From the NCBI GenBank assembly GCA_017433725.1, contig JAFRGQ010000098.1:62001-126000 (forward strand): a stretch of 64,000 nt of DNA. Reading direction: 5' to 3'. This DNA comes from Lachnospiraceae bacterium (lineage in GTDB: Bacteria; Bacillota; Clostridia; Lachnospirales; Lachnospiraceae). The notes beneath the pieces were generated by a model. It was not told where the DNA came from. It was given only the letters and a program-made list of their open reading frames with translations, and did no database searches. The stretch's first letter is position 1. Each line of letters opens with the position of its first letter. Below are positions 16,701-27,664 of the stretch, piece after piece. The translations under genes and the position numbers were made by a program.

Positions 16701-17918
16701 ATGAAAGAGTTCAAGAAATCATCAAAGCTTGACAACGTACTTTATGACGTCCGTGGTCCCGTAGTCGAAGAAGCCGATCGCATGATCGCCCGAGGCATAG
16801 AAGTCCTAAAGCTCAACATAGGCAATCCTGCCCCGTTCGGGTTCCGCGCCCCGGAAGAAGTCATATATGACATGGCCGCCAACCTCAGAGAATCTGAAGG
16901 TTACTCGAACTCCAAGGGCATCTGGGCTGCAAGAAAAGCCATCATGCAGTATGCACAGACAAGGGACATCCCGAACCTTTCCATGGACGATATATACACC
17001 GGAAACGGTGCATCGGAACTTATCAACCTCTGCATGTCGGCACTTCTCGATGATGGAGATGAAATCCTTATCCCTGCACCGGACTATCCGCTGTGGACCG
17101 CTTGCGCGACACTCGCCGGCGGCAAGGCTGTTCACTACCTCTGCGACGAACAGAGCGAATGGTACCCGGATCTCGCAGACATTGAATCCAAGGTCACTGA
17201 CAGGACCAAGGCTATCGTTGTCATTAATCCGAACAATCCGACCGGTGCTGTCTACCCGAAAGACGTCCTTGAAGGGATTGTAAAGATCGCACGGGAGCAT
17301 CAGCTCATCATCTTTGCGGATGAGATCTATGACAGACTGCTCATGGATGGCTATCAACATACCTCCATTGCATCGCTTGCCCCGGACCTGTTCTGTGTAA
17401 CGTTCTCCGGACTTTCTAAGTCCCATATGATAGCCGGATTCCGCATCGGCTGGATGGTACTTTCCGGCAATAAGGAGATCGCGAAAGACTATATCGAAGG
17501 CATAAAAATGCTCTCATCCATGCGTCTGTGCTCAAATGTTCCGGCACAATCAATCGTACAGACCGCGTTGGGCGGATTTCAGTCGGTGAAGGGCTATGTC
17601 AATGCCGACGGGCGCGTGACAAAACAGAGAAACCTTATATATGACCGCATCAATTCGATTCCCGGACTTTCTGTCGTCAAGCCTAAGGCAGCTTTCTACT
17701 GCTTCCCGAAAATCGACGTGGAGCGGTTCAACATACACGACGACATGCAATTTGCCTATGACTTACTGAAGAAAGAGAGAGTCCTTCTTGTACAGGGAAC
17801 GGGCTTTAACTGGCCATATCCGGATCACTTCCGAATCGTTTATCTTCCAAGAGAATCCGTGCTGAACGAGGCTATGGACAAGCTTGAAGATTTCCTTTCC
17901 GATTACAGGCAGATATAA
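16701..17918 (+). CDS. PLP-dependent aminotransferase, alanine aminotransferase (AlaA) type
   Basis: The 405-residue fold-type I aminotransferase has the PLP lysine Lys240 in SGLSKSHMIAGFRIGW, NPNNPTGA near residue 175 and DEIYDRL near 207. The N-terminus KKSSKLDNVLYDVRGPV matches the AlaA/YfbQ group that interconverts pyruvate/glutamate and alanine/2-oxoglutarate. AGGAGG precedes ATG 16701. A small lipoprotein gene starts two bases after the stop, and glutamate dehydrogenase lies 0.6 kb downstream, consistent with nitrogen and pyruvate metabolism. Alanine specificity is inferred from family resemblance. Confidence 0.88.
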   Translation: MKEFKKSSKLDNVLYDVRGPVVEEADRMIARGIEVLKLNIGNPAPFGFRAPEEVIYDMAANLRESEGYSNSKGIWAARKAIMQYAQTRDIPNLSMDDIYTGNGASELINLCMSALLDDGDEILIPAPDYPLWTACATLAGGKAVHYLCDEQSEWYPDLADIESKVTDRTKAIVVINPNNPTGAVYPKDVLEGIVKIAREHQLIIFADEIYDRLLMDGYQHTSIASLAPDLFCVTFSGLSKSHMIAGFRIGWMVLSGNKEIAKDYIEGIKMLSSMRLCSNVPAQSIVQTALGGFQSVKGYVNADGRVTKQRNLIYDRINSIPGLSVVKPKAAFYCFPKIDVERFNIHDDMQFAYDLLKKERVLLVQGTGFNWPYPDHFRIVYLPRESVLNEAMDKLEDFLSDYRQI

Positions 17919-17919
17919 T

Positions 17920-18351
17920 ATGAAAATCAGAATTTTTATACCTTTTATACTGGTGGCGGCGATCCTTCTTGCGGGCTGCGCCTCATCCGGATCGCCCACC
18001 GAAGATACAGAGCTCGTAGGGATAGCGCTCTGCGCAAATGAAGACTGGCCGGAGTATCCGGTTGCTCAAAAGCTCGAGGACCGTCTCAATGAGGCGGGGA
18101 AGTTCCGCGTCGACCTTGAAAATGCGGGTGAGGATGCCGAACTTCAGAACGGGCAGGTCAGAATCATGGTGGCAAACAGTGCGCGCGCTATCGTGATTAC
18201 TTATGTCGAGGGAGCAGACGAAAAGGACATGATTACCATGGTCGAGGCAGCGAATATCCCACTGATCGAGATTGACCGGGAGGCATGCAAGACGAATCCG
18301 GATGCCGAGGTGATAAGATTGTACAATGAAATTATGTCGTCACCGCAGTAA
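17920..18351 (+). CDS. Small lipoprotein resembling half of a sugar-binding protein
   Basis: The 143-residue lipoprotein has a signal peptide (residues 1-19) and lipobox LAGC with Cys20. The mature part, VGIALCANEDWPEYPVAQKL and later AIVITYVEGADEKDMI..AANIPLIEID, resembles the first lobe of periplasmic binding proteins of the ribose type, but the second lobe is absent. ATG 17920 follows the aminotransferase stop by one base without a clear ribosome site, so it may rely on coupling. No ABC permease or ATPase is nearby. Function is unknown; a degraded or miniature binding protein is possible. Confidence 0.72.
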   Translation: MKIRIFIPFILVAAILLAGCASSGSPTEDTELVGIALCANEDWPEYPVAQKLEDRLNEAGKFRVDLENAGEDAELQNGQVRIMVANSARAIVITYVEGADEKDMITMVEAANIPLIEIDREACKTNPDAEVIRLYNEIMSSPQ

Positions 18352-18368
18352 AGTGCTAAAATATTTTC

Positions 18369-18397
18369 TTGACATAAGGTATTTGTTGTAATAGAAT
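18369..18397 (+). promoter_or_regulatory. Strong sigma-A promoter upstream of gdhA leader
   Basis: TTGACA (18369-18374), 17-bp spacer, TAGAAT (18392-18397). The start site would be near 18404, directly in front of the terminator-like hairpin. Confidence 0.8.
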
Positions 18398-18415
18398 TAG
18401 CGATGTTAAACAGTG

Positions 18416-18483
18416 TGCTGTCCAAAGGCGGGCAGAAGCAGACTGATTATTCTGTCTGCGTTCCGCCGCGGTCAGCATTTTTT
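18416..18483 (+). terminator. Terminator-like hairpin in the gdhA leader (attenuator or small RNA end)
   Basis: Three nested stems are visible: TGCTG/CAGCA (18416-18420 with 18473-18477), GGCGG/CCGCC (18427-18431 with 18463-18467) and GCAGAC/GTCTGC (18438-18443 with 18454-18459). Six T follow immediately. It begins about 12 bases after the predicted start site and ends 80 bases before gdhA. Confidence 0.65.
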
Positions 18484-18525
18484 ATCTTGAACGGATGCTT
18501 GTTACCGGACAGGATAAATTGTTTA

Positions 18526-19897
<1,372 letters not shown>

Positions 19898-19962
19898 TCG
19901 AAATATTTGAATGAATCGTATCTGTACATATTTTACAGCAATAGAGAATTTGAATAAAAGCA

Positions 19963-19998
19963 GGCTGTCGCACGTAATTCGTGCGGCAGCCCTATTTG
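19963..19998 (+). terminator. Terminator after gdhA
   Basis: GGCTGTCGCACG and CGTGCGGCAGCC form a long GC-rich stem with a short AT loop, followed by CTATTTGT. The T tract is moderate. Confidence 0.75.
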
Positions 19999-20001
19999 TC
20001 G

Positions 20002-20007
20002 TATAAT
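20002..20007 (+). promoter_or_regulatory. -10 element (TATAAT) before dgt
   Basis: A consensus TATAAT lies just past the gdhA terminator with no good -35 at 16-18 bp. It would give a leader of about 110 bases before the dgt ATG. Confidence 0.35.
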
Positions 20008-20123
20008 TAGTAACTAAAGTTAATAAAAATTAAATGATCAAAAAAAAGGAAATCCTTCCTTTTTGCGGAAAAATCTTAATACACAGACTTAATCACACAG
20101 AATTAATCGCGTGGAGATTAAAT

Positions 20124-21140
20124 ATGGCAGGACTTATTCGCGAAGAACTGGAAATTCGGGAAGAACAGAACCTGAGCCCCTACGCACAGAAAGCCGCGTA
20201 TACCCGTGGGCGAAGAGCTGAGGAATCGGAGTGCGACATTCGAACAGCTTACATGCGCGACCGGGACAGGATCGTACACTGTAAGTCTTTCAGGCGGCTG
20301 AAAGATAAAACACAGGTTTTTCTTGCCCCGCAGGGCGATCATTACAGGACCCGCATGATGCACACTCTTGAAGTGTCCCAGACTGCGAGGACGGTTGCAA
20401 GATGCCTGAGACTCAACGAAGATCTCACAGAAGCAATCGCCCTCGGACATGATCTCGGCCACACTCCTTTCGGGCATGCCGGTGAGAGAGCCTTAAATGC
20501 CGTATGCCCTCTGGGATTCAAGCATAGTGAGCAGAGCATTCGGATCGTTGATATCCTCGAAAAAGACGGGCGGGGACTCAATCTTACATGGGAAGTTCGT
20601 GACGGGATCCTGCATCACGGGACAGCTGACAGCCCTGCCACGCTGGAAGGTCAGACTGTAAGACTTTGTGATAAGATTTCCTACATCCATCATGACATGG
20701 ATGATGCCGAGAGAGCCGGAATCCTCTGTGAGGAAGACATACCTGCTCACCTTCGAAAATTGCTGGGGGAGTCGACACGGGAGAGGCTGAATACATTTGT
20801 CCACGATATCGTCAGATCCTCGACGGACAGGGATGAAGTGTGCATGTCCCCTGAGATCGCCGATGCAATGCAGGAGCTTCGGACATTCCTCTTCAGAAAT
20901 CTGTATACCAATGCCGTCGCCAAAAGTGAAGAGAAGAAAGCGCAGGCGATGCTCAGCGAGCTGTACCGATATTACGTTACCCACACGATTGATCTGCCGG
21001 AAGATTATCGAAAGCTGATCGATGAGAGAGACGAGCCGCTGGAACGTGTTGTCTGCGATTACATATCCGGTATGACAGACCAGTATTCCATGACAAAGTT
21101 CAGAGAATTATTCATTCCGAATTCGTGGACCAAACTTTGA
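20124..21140 (+). CDS. dgt: Deoxyguanosine triphosphate triphosphohydrolase-like protein
   Basis: The 338-residue HD-domain enzyme would hydrolyse dNTPs to deoxynucleosides and tripolyphosphate. Metal-binding residues are His80 (RTRMMHTLEV) and the pair His109-Asp110 (GHDLGHTPFGHAGE), with a later Asp in CDKISYIHHDMDD. The length matches the short Gram-positive group. ATG 20124 (MAGLIREELE) has GGAG about nine bases upstream; an in-frame start at 20034 adds a low-complexity stretch without support. dgt preceding dnaG-rpoD is a common clostridial order, linking nucleotide pools and replication by position. Confidence 0.92.
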   Translation: MAGLIREELEIREEQNLSPYAQKAAYTRGRRAEESECDIRTAYMRDRDRIVHCKSFRRLKDKTQVFLAPQGDHYRTRMMHTLEVSQTARTVARCLRLNEDLTEAIALGHDLGHTPFGHAGERALNAVCPLGFKHSEQSIRIVDILEKDGRGLNLTWEVRDGILHHGTADSPATLEGQTVRLCDKISYIHHDMDDAERAGILCEEDIPAHLRKLLGESTRERLNTFVHDIVRSSTDRDEVCMSPEIADAMQELRTFLFRNLYTNAVAKSEEKKAQAMLSELYRYYVTHTIDLPEDYRKLIDERDEPLERVVCDYISGMTDQYSMTKFRELFIPNSWTKL

Positions 21141-21207
21141 ACACAACATTTTGTTATATCTATCTGAGACTTGAGATATGCCCCGCATCAAAAGGCGGTG
21201 GGTATAT

Positions 21208-21225
21208 AGTTTCATGAACGAAACT
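21208..21225 (+). promoter_or_regulatory. Inverted repeat before dnaG
   Basis: AGTTTC-atgaac-GAAACT has perfect 6-bp arms 38 bases upstream of the primase start and just after a TATATAGT stretch. It may be an operator or chance; no known site is recognised. Confidence 0.25.
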
Positions 21226-21262
21226 TTAATGCATTAGTTAAGTAGGAGGGGACGCACAGCAC

Positions 21263-23065
21263 ATGCGATATTCTGACGAACTGATCGAAGAGGTCCGGTC
21301 CCGCAACGATATTGTAGATGTGATCGGCGGGTATGTGCATCTCAAGAGGGCAGGCAGCAACTATGTAGGTCTGTGTCCCTTTCACAATGAGAAGACGGCT
21401 TCCTTCTCGGTGAGCAGATCCAAACAGATGTATTATTGCTTCGGATGTCATGCAGGCGGAAATGTCATCACTTTCATGATGGAATATAACAACATGAATT
21501 TTGTCGAAGCGCTCCAGTATCTCGCGGATCGGGCGGGTGTCACGCTTCCGCAGATGGAGTACTCGAAAGAAGCGCAGGAGAAAGCAGACCGGAAAGCCGT
21601 GCTTCTCGATATCCACAAAAAAGCTGCTACGTACTATTTCTATATACTGCGGCAGGAGGAAGGCAAAATCGGACTGAAGTACCTGAAAGAGCGCGGACTG
21701 TCAGATGAGACGATCCGGAAGTTCGGTCTCGGTTTTACGGGCAGGAGCGGAGGCCTGTACAGGTTCCTGAAAAGCAAAGATTTCTCAGATGAAATGCTGC
21801 AGGAATCCGGGCTTTTCGTATTTGACGAAAAGAAGGGCGTGTCGGAAAAGTTCTGGAACCGTGTCATGTTCCCGATTCAGGATGTCAGGGGAAAGGTCAT
21901 AGGTTTCGGAGGCAGGGTCATGGGAGACGGAAAGCCCAAGTACCTGAATTCTCCGGATACGGACCTGTTCAATAAGAGAAAGCATCTGTTCGGTCTCAAT
22001 ATTGCGAGAGCGACCCGCAGAAAATACATAATACTCTGTGAAGGGTATATGGATGTCATTACGATGCATCAGGCGGGGTTTGATAATACCGTGGCATCTC
22101 TCGGTACTGCTTTGACCGGTCAGCAGGCAAGCCTTCTTAAGCGCTACACTGACACAATTCTTCTTCTCTACGACTCGGATTCGGCCGGAAAAAATGCCGC
22201 GATCAGGGCGATTCCCATCCTGAAAGATGAAGGTCTTACCGTGAGAGTGGTCAATCAGGAGCCGTACAAGGACCCGGATGAGTTCATCAAGGCTCTCGGC
22301 GCCGACGAGATGGAAAAGAGACTCGCCGACGCAGACGATGCAATCCTGTTCGAGATCGCCGAAACAGGAAAACAGTACAGAATGGACGATCCTCAGGAGA
22401 AAACGAAGTTCCTGTACGACGCTGCGGGAAGACTTCTTCGTATATCCGATGAAGTGGAGCGGGAAAATTATATTGAGGCAGTTTCAAGAAAGTATCACGT
22501 CAGCCCCGAGACGCTGAGAAAGACTATGAATCGTATAGCTCTCTCAGGGAATCTGCCGGAGCGGAGACAACGAGCCGATGATGAGATGCCGATACGCCGA
22601 AAACCGGATAAAAAAGAGGACGGCAACGTGACATCCGAGAAGCTCATGCTGACATATTTAGCGAATCACCCGGAGGCTTACGGGCTTACCGCGGACTATA
22701 TCGGTCCCTCCGATTTTTCCGATCCGCTCTGCAGGACGATCGCGGAAGGGCTGTATGAACAACTTGAGGAAGGAGGGACCAATGAAGCATCCCTGATCAG
22801 CCATTTTCAGGAAGCGGAGGAGCAGCGTATGGTAGCTGAAATCTTCCACACGACAGTAGAGACCAGAAGTTCCGATGAACAGGATGTTGCATTCACGGAC
22901 ACGGTAGTTCGTATCATGAATGCAAGCAACGACAGAAGGATCAAAGGTTGGGACGGGAAAGATGTGGCTGTTCTAAGGGAATTGATCGCGAGAAAGAAAA
23001 AACTTGAGGAGTTCCGGGGCGGCGGCAAGGTATTCAGGCTGCAATACTCGGAGGAGAATGCATAG
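21263..23065 (+). CDS. dnaG: DNA primase
   Basis: Makes RNA primers at the replication fork with the DnaB-type helicase. At 600 residues it has the usual order. A CHC2 zinc finger comes first (Cys38, His41, Cys59, Cys62 in CPFH..CFGC). Next is the catalytic core with EGYMDVI (TOPRIM glutamate, about residue 258) and LLYDSDSAGKNAA. The helicase-interaction region is C-terminal. AGGAGGGG precedes ATG 21263 with a slightly long spacer. rpoD follows after 36 bases, the conserved macromolecular-synthesis pairing. Confidence 0.97.
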   Translation: MRYSDELIEEVRSRNDIVDVIGGYVHLKRAGSNYVGLCPFHNEKTASFSVSRSKQMYYCFGCHAGGNVITFMMEYNNMNFVEALQYLADRAGVTLPQMEYSKEAQEKADRKAVLLDIHKKAATYYFYILRQEEGKIGLKYLKERGLSDETIRKFGLGFTGRSGGLYRFLKSKDFSDEMLQESGLFVFDEKKGVSEKFWNRVMFPIQDVRGKVIGFGGRVMGDGKPKYLNSPDTDLFNKRKHLFGLNIARATRRKYIILCEGYMDVITMHQAGFDNTVASLGTALTGQQASLLKRYTDTILLLYDSDSAGKNAAIRAIPILKDEGLTVRVVNQEPYKDPDEFIKALGADEMEKRLADADDAILFEIAETGKQYRMDDPQEKTKFLYDAAGRLLRISDEVERENYIEAVSRKYHVSPETLRKTMNRIALSGNLPERRQRADDEMPIRRKPDKKEDGNVTSEKLMLTYLANHPEAYGLTADYIGPSDFSDPLCRTIAEGLYEQLEEGGTNEASLISHFQEAEEQRMVAEIFHTTVETRSSDEQDVAFTDTVVRIMNASNDRRIKGWDGKDVAVLRELIARKKKLEEFRGGGKVFRLQYSEENA

Positions 23066-23101
23066 CAGAGTGTGAAACACTGATAGAAGAGGAGATAGCA
23101 G

Positions 23102-24247
23102 ATGACAGAAAACGAAGTAAAATTCGCTGAGAGACTGACAGAACTTCTTGTTAAGGCTAAGGAGAAGAAAAATGTTCTGAATTACAAGGACATTGGCGAT
23201 ACCTTCAAGGGAATGACCTTTACTGCCGAAGACGCCGAGAAGACTCTGGAATTCCTCGAAGCGAATGGCGTTGATGTATTGAGAATGGAAGAAAACACGC
23301 ATGATGACGAAGTCCTTATGATGTCTGATGACGATGAAGTCAGCATCGAGGAGGAGGAAGAAGCCGAGATCGATGTTGAGAAGATCGATCTTTCTATCCC
23401 CGAAGGCGTGTCCATCGAAGATCCTGTCCGCATGTATCTTAAAGAAATCGGCAAGGTTCCGCTTCTGACGGCGGAGGAGGAGATCGAACTTTCCAAACAG
23501 ATGGAAATGGGCGGAGAGATCGGCAAAAAAGCACAGCAGAGACTTGCGGAAGCCAATCTGCGACTCGTTGTTTCTATTGCAAAGCGGTATGTCGGCAGAG
23601 GCATGCTTTTCCTGGATCTCATTCAGGAAGGAAACCTGGGTCTTATTAAAGCGGTAGAAAAATATGATTACCGCAAGGGTTTTAAATTCTCGACGTACGC
23701 TACATGGTGGATCCGTCAGGCGATCACGCGAGCAATCGCCGATCAGGCTCGAACGATCCGTATTCCTGTCCACATGGTCGAGACGATCAATAAGCTGATC
23801 CGTGTTTCCCGCCAGCTGCTTCAGGAGCTTGGCCGTGAACCAACGCCGGAAGAAATCGCTGATGAGATGAATATGTCTGTTGAGAGAGTACGCGAGATCC
23901 TCAAGATTTCTCAGGAGCCGGTATCTCTTGAAACTCCGATCGGAGAGGAGGAAGACAGCCACCTCGGCGACTTTATCCAGGATGACAATGTACCTGTCCC
24001 GGCGGACGCCGCTGCATTTACGCTGCTCAAGGAACAACTCGTGGAGGTCCTCGGAACACTTACAGAACGTGAGCAGAAAGTACTGCGCCTGCGCTTCGGT
24101 CTTGATGACGGAAGAGCTCGCACGCTCGAAGAAGTCGGCAAGGAGTTCAATGTCACGCGTGAGCGTATCCGTCAGATCGAGGCGAAGGCACTCAGAAAGC
24201 TTCGCCATCCGTCCAGAAGCCGTAAGCTGAAGGATTATCTTGATTGA
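23102..24247 (+). CDS. rpoD: Principal RNA polymerase sigma factor SigA/RpoD
   Basis: The 381-residue housekeeping sigma-70 factor has an acidic N-terminal region (1.1-like, to about 100), region 1.2 at [17 protein letters not shown], region 2 with [21 protein letters not shown] and [15 protein letters not shown] (-10 recognition), region 3, and region 4.2 with [16 protein letters not shown] (-35 recognition). The consensus TTGACA/TATAAT promoters in this window fit this factor. GAGGAG lies upstream of ATG 23102. It is co-transcribed with dnaG. Confidence 0.98.
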   Translation: MTENEVKFAERLTELLVKAKEKKNVLNYKDIGDTFKGMTFTAEDAEKTLEFLEANGVDVLRMEENTHDDEVLMMSDDDEVSIEEEEEAEIDVEKIDLSIPEGVSIEDPVRMYLKEIGKVPLLTAEEEIELSKQMEMGGEIGKKAQQRLAEANLRLVVSIAKRYVGRGMLFLDLIQEGNLGLIKAVEKYDYRKGFKFSTYATWWIRQAITRAIADQARTIRIPVHMVETINKLIRVSRQLLQELGREPTPEEIADEMNMSVERVREILKISQEPVSLETPIGEEEDSHLGDFIQDDNVPVPADAAAFTLLKEQLVEVLGTLTEREQKVLRLRFGLDDGRARTLEEVGKEFNVTRERIRQIEAKALRKLRHPSRSRKLKDYLD

Positions 24248-24275
24248 TCGGATTTATGACTATGAATTGAAATTT

Positions 24276-24307
24276 CGCGGACGATGTATTCACGTATATC
24301 GTCCGCG
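24276..24307 (+). terminator. Hairpin after rpoD, without T tract
   Basis: CGCGGACGAT and ATCGTCCGCG form a perfect 10-bp stem around a 12-base loop. The following bases are not T-rich, so it may stabilise the mRNA end or pause polymerase rather than terminate. Confidence 0.5.
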
Positions 24308-24341
24308 GTGAACTGACTTTGGATCTACAGAGAGGATATAT

Positions 24342-25085
24342 ATGCATATATCTAAAAGAATTCAGGCGATCGTAGATATGGTAAGCCCCGGATACTCAGT
24401 ATGCGATGTCGGGTGCGACCACGCCTACACGTCGATCACTCTGGTTGAAAACGGAAAATGCCCTTATGCGGTGGCCTCGGATGTTCGTCCGGGGCCGCTT
24501 GCGGCTGCGCAGAAGAATATTGAAAATGCAGGGCTGCACGGAAAAATCGACGTGTGCCTTGCGGACGGCGTACCCTGCAGCGTGCATAATATGCTTCCGG
24601 AGGGAAAAAAGAAAGCTCTGATCATTACCGGTATGGGCGGCGGGCTGATTTGCGGTATTCTTGAGAGGGCGGGGGAGAGAGCGGCGGCTTTTGACGAGAT
24701 GGTACTTTCGCCTCAGTCTGATCCGGATCTTGTGAGACAGAAGCTCCTCGATATGGGTAAAACTATCGATGACGAGGAAATGCTGATTGATGAGGGCAAG
24801 TATTACACAGTCATGCGTACTGTCGGAAATTCGAATCGTACCCATGAAAGGAGGCATCCGAAGGGAAGCGCCGGATATATGGCCGAACTGTTATACGGCC
24901 CTGTTCTTCTTGAAAAAAGACATCCGGTCCTTTGGGAATATCTGAAGAAACAGGAAAAGACATTTGTAGCGATACTGGAAAACCTCGAGCATGCCGGACG
25001 TGGAAAGGAAGACGAACGGTACCGTGAGGTCAAAATGAAAATGGAGGTGCTGCGTGAAGCTCAAAGATATTATGAAGGTGATTGA
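24342..25085 (+). CDS. trmK: tRNA (adenine(22)-N1)-methyltransferase
   Basis: The 247-residue SAM-dependent methyltransferase is of the TrmK/YqfN family (class I Rossmann fold) and modifies A22 of tRNAs. The N-terminal RIQAIVDMVSPGYSVCDVGCDHAYTS contains motif I, VASDVRPGPLAAAQKN is the acidic loop, and ITGMGGGLI is a typical family segment. The C-terminal 60 residues are helical. The position right after rpoD and before a Nif3-like gene is the conserved Gram-positive order. Its last 32 bases overlap the next gene. Confidence 0.93.
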   Translation: MHISKRIQAIVDMVSPGYSVCDVGCDHAYTSITLVENGKCPYAVASDVRPGPLAAAQKNIENAGLHGKIDVCLADGVPCSVHNMLPEGKKKALIITGMGGGLICGILERAGERAAAFDEMVLSPQSDPDLVRQKLLDMGKTIDDEEMLIDEGKYYTVMRTVGNSNRTHERRHPKGSAGYMAELLYGPVLLEKRHPVLWEYLKKQEKTFVAILENLEHAGRGKEDERYREVKMKMEVLREAQRYYEGD

Positions 25086-25839
25086 GAAGGATTTTCCCAA
25101 ATGTCTGGTAATGGACTGGGACAATGTAGGCCTTCTTGTCGGTGATGAGGAGGCTGAGATTCATAAAGTTCTGATCAGCCTTGATGTGACCGATGATGCC
25201 GTGGATCAGGCAATCCGGTGCGGAGCGGATCTTATACTGACGCATCACCCCTTGCTTTTCAGACCGCTCGGGACCGTTACGGAGCAGAATTTCATTGCAA
25301 GGCGCGTACGGAAACTGATAAGACATGACATTAACTATTATGCGATGCATACGAATTTTGATATTGCCGGGATGGCTGACCTGAACGCACAGGATCTTGC
25401 GCTTCATGACCCCGAGGTACTCGAAGTCATCGGAGCCTATGATGATGGAACAGAATACGGTCTCGGCAGGATCGGTACGCTCGGCAGCGAGATAACGCTG
25501 GCAGAACTGGCTGAGCGCGTCAAAGATGTCATGAAGCTCGACGCCGTGCGCGTTTACGGAGACACAGAAAGATACGTCAGCAGGGTCGGCGTAAGTTCAG
25601 GTGCCGGAAAAAGTGCTGTATCTGATGCACTCAGAAAGAATGCGGATGTATTGATCACAGGGGATCTGGATTATCATACCGCAATTGACGCAGAATCCCG
25701 GGGACTATGTATGATCGACGCAGGTCACTATGGGACGGAGTTTACGTATATTCGATTTATGGCTGACTATGTCCGGGAAAAGTTTCCGTCTGTGTCAGTA
25801 CTTACAATGGAGATAAAACAGCCTTATTCCGTGCTTTGA
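25054..25839 (+). CDS. Nif3-like dinuclear metal center hydrolase family protein
   Basis: The 261-residue member of the Nif3/YqfO (DUF34) family forms hexamers with a dinuclear metal site. Database names include GTP cyclohydrolase 1 type 2 homolog, but the in vivo function is unsettled. Metal ligands are in LILTHHPLLFR (about 61-71) and the C-terminal DAGHYGTE. The short form lacks the inserted PII-like domain. Start is GTG 25054 with GGAGG six bases upstream; it lies inside the 3' end of trmK in another frame, so translation is probably coupled. Confidence 0.92.
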   Translation: MKLKDIMKVIEKDFPKCLVMDWDNVGLLVGDEEAEIHKVLISLDVTDDAVDQAIRCGADLILTHHPLLFRPLGTVTEQNFIARRVRKLIRHDINYYAMHTNFDIAGMADLNAQDLALHDPEVLEVIGAYDDGTEYGLGRIGTLGSEITLAELAERVKDVMKLDAVRVYGDTERYVSRVGVSSGAGKSAVSDALRKNADVLITGDLDYHTAIDAESRGLCMIDAGHYGTEFTYIRFMADYVREKFPSVSVLTMEIKQPYSVL

Positions 25840-25909
25840 ACCGTGCAAAGGAACATTTCCTTATAAAGAAAGTCAGGCGGATCACGGGAATCCGCCAAAA
25901 GGAGGTGCT

Positions 25910-27565
25910 ATGAAGATTACCGTTACTGTGGGGAACACACACGCGGAATATGATGCGGGGATCGTTTTACTGAAAGTCGCACAGGACTTTCAGAAAGATT
26001 ACAGGTATCCGATCGTATTGGGAAAGGTTGACGGGACGTTAACAGAGCTTTTCAGGACGCTGAACGCAGATGCTGCGGTAGAATTCCTGACGGCAGGTGA
26101 CAAAATCGGCAATCAGACGATTATAAGAAGCATGAATATGCTGTTTGTCGCCGCATGTTCAAGAGCAGGGACAAAAGAATGTCCTGTCCGTGCGATTCTG
26201 CATTTTTCCATGCGCTCGGGATTATTCTACACTCTGGAAGGATGTGAGGTCGATGATGCACTTGTCGAAAGGGTGGAACGTATCATGCGGGAAATGATCG
26301 TTCGGAAATGCAGAATTACCAAGACATCCGTGCCGACAAAAAATGCTGTTGAAAAATTCGCTGCCATGAACATGCATGACAAGGAAAAACTCTTCCGGAC
26401 CAGACTGCACTCCAATGTGAATATTTACGATCTTGACGGCTATGAAGATTATAATTACGGCTACATGACATATGATACGTCACTGCTCGGAAATTTCACC
26501 CTGCACAGATATAGTGACGGGATCGTCATGATGACGCCTTCCGTAACGCATCCCGACTCCGTTCATGAGTTTATTGAAGACGAGAAAATATTCGATACCC
26601 AGCGCATGGGCGAAAAGTGGGCTGAGAAACAGCGCATAGATTGCGTAGGCGATCTCAATGAGCATGTCATAAACGGAAATTCCAGACAGGTGATCCTGAT
26701 TTCCGAGGCTCTGCAGGAAGGAAGGATCGCGCAGATCGCCGCAAAAATCAGGAATCGCGGTGGCGTGAAGTTCGTTATGATCGCCGGTCCGTCCTCATCC
26801 GGCAAGACAACGTTCTCACAGAGACTCTGCACACAACTGTCCGCACTGGGCTTTATACCCCACTGTATAGGCGTTGACAACTATTTTATTCCGAGGGCTC
26901 TGGTACCTCTTGACGAATACGGACAGAAGGATTATGAATCTCTGAGGGCTGTAGATGTTGAAGCCTTCAACACGGACATGACAAGGCTGCTTTGTGAGGA
27001 GGAGATAAATCTTCCCACGTATGACTTTATTACAGGCAACAGAGTTTATAACGGCGAGAAACTCTCTCTGGGAAAGGAAGAGATTCTGGTAATTGAAGGG
27101 ATTCATTGCCTGAACGATGATCTGAGCCGCGCTCTGCCCGATGAAAGCAAGTTCAAGATTTATGTGAGTGCCCTGACGCAGGTGAATATAGATGAGCATA
27201 ATCGAATTCCTACGACAGACGGAAGGCTTCTGCGGAGAATTGTGAGAGATCACAGGACTCGCGGCTATACCGCTTCCAATACGTTGTCTATGTGGGATTC
27301 CGTGAGAAGGGGGGAGGAATCGTATATTTTCCCGTTCCAGGAGACAGCGGATGAGATCTTTAATTCGGCTATGCCCTATGAGCTTGCACTCCTGAAACTC
27401 TATGCACAGCCGTTGCTTTTTCAGGTCGCATCGGACGATCCACAGTACTTTGAGGCACACAGACTCCTGAAATTTTTGGATTATTTCATACCGATTCCGC
27501 CGGATGATGTTCCGAAGAATTCGATTCTCAGAGAATTCATAGGTGGAGGTTGTTTCCACCTCTGA
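25910..27565 (+). CDS. Nucleoside kinase (uridine-kinase-like) with TGS/ThrRS-editing-like N-terminus
   Basis: The 551-residue protein has an N-terminal TGS-like domain (1-60), a threonyl-tRNA-synthetase second-additional-domain-like middle (about 60-220) and a C-terminal P-loop kinase related to uridine kinase/phosphoribulokinase. Walker A GPSSSGKTTFSQ lies near residue 291, followed by GVDNYF and IEGIHCLND. It would phosphorylate a nucleoside in salvage; the base is not known. AAAGGAGGTG is a strong ribosome site for ATG 25910. It follows Nif3 by 70 bases and is probably in the rpoD-trmK transcript. Confidence 0.9.
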   Translation: MKITVTVGNTHAEYDAGIVLLKVAQDFQKDYRYPIVLGKVDGTLTELFRTLNADAAVEFLTAGDKIGNQTIIRSMNMLFVAACSRAGTKECPVRAILHFSMRSGLFYTLEGCEVDDALVERVERIMREMIVRKCRITKTSVPTKNAVEKFAAMNMHDKEKLFRTRLHSNVNIYDLDGYEDYNYGYMTYDTSLLGNFTLHRYSDGIVMMTPSVTHPDSVHEFIEDEKIFDTQRMGEKWAEKQRIDCVGDLNEHVINGNSRQVILISEALQEGRIAQIAAKIRNRGGVKFVMIAGPSSSGKTTFSQRLCTQLSALGFIPHCIGVDNYFIPRALVPLDEYGQKDYESLRAVDVEAFNTDMTRLLCEEEINLPTYDFITGNRVYNGEKLSLGKEEILVIEGIHCLNDDLSRALPDESKFKIYVSALTQVNIDEHNRIPTTDGRLLRRIVRDHRTRGYTASNTLSMWDSVRRGEESYIFPFQETADEIFNSAMPYELALLKLYAQPLLFQVASDDPQYFEAHRLLKFLDYFIPIPPDDVPKNSILREFIGGGCFHL

Positions 27566-27630
27566 CCGCCAACATGAGCAAGGCGCAAAGCGCCTGCGAA
27601 TGAGGTGCTGAATATTTACAATGATTTTTC

Positions 27631-27660
27631 TTTACAAGCTGTAAATCTCTATGCTAATAT
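27631..27660 (+). promoter_or_regulatory. Promoter for RNase P RNA
   Basis: TTTACA (27631-27636), 18-bp spacer, TAATAT (27655-27660) with an extended TG-C. An overlapping TATAAT at 27658 would give a poorer spacing. The predicted start coincides with the 5' stem of rnpB. Confidence 0.6.
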
Positions 27661-27664
27661 AATG

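Noticed and set aside
22973-24208. 411-codon minus-strand frame opposite rpoD
   Set aside because: Its length comes from the acidic, regular codons of rpoD on the other strand; no ribosome site or domain.
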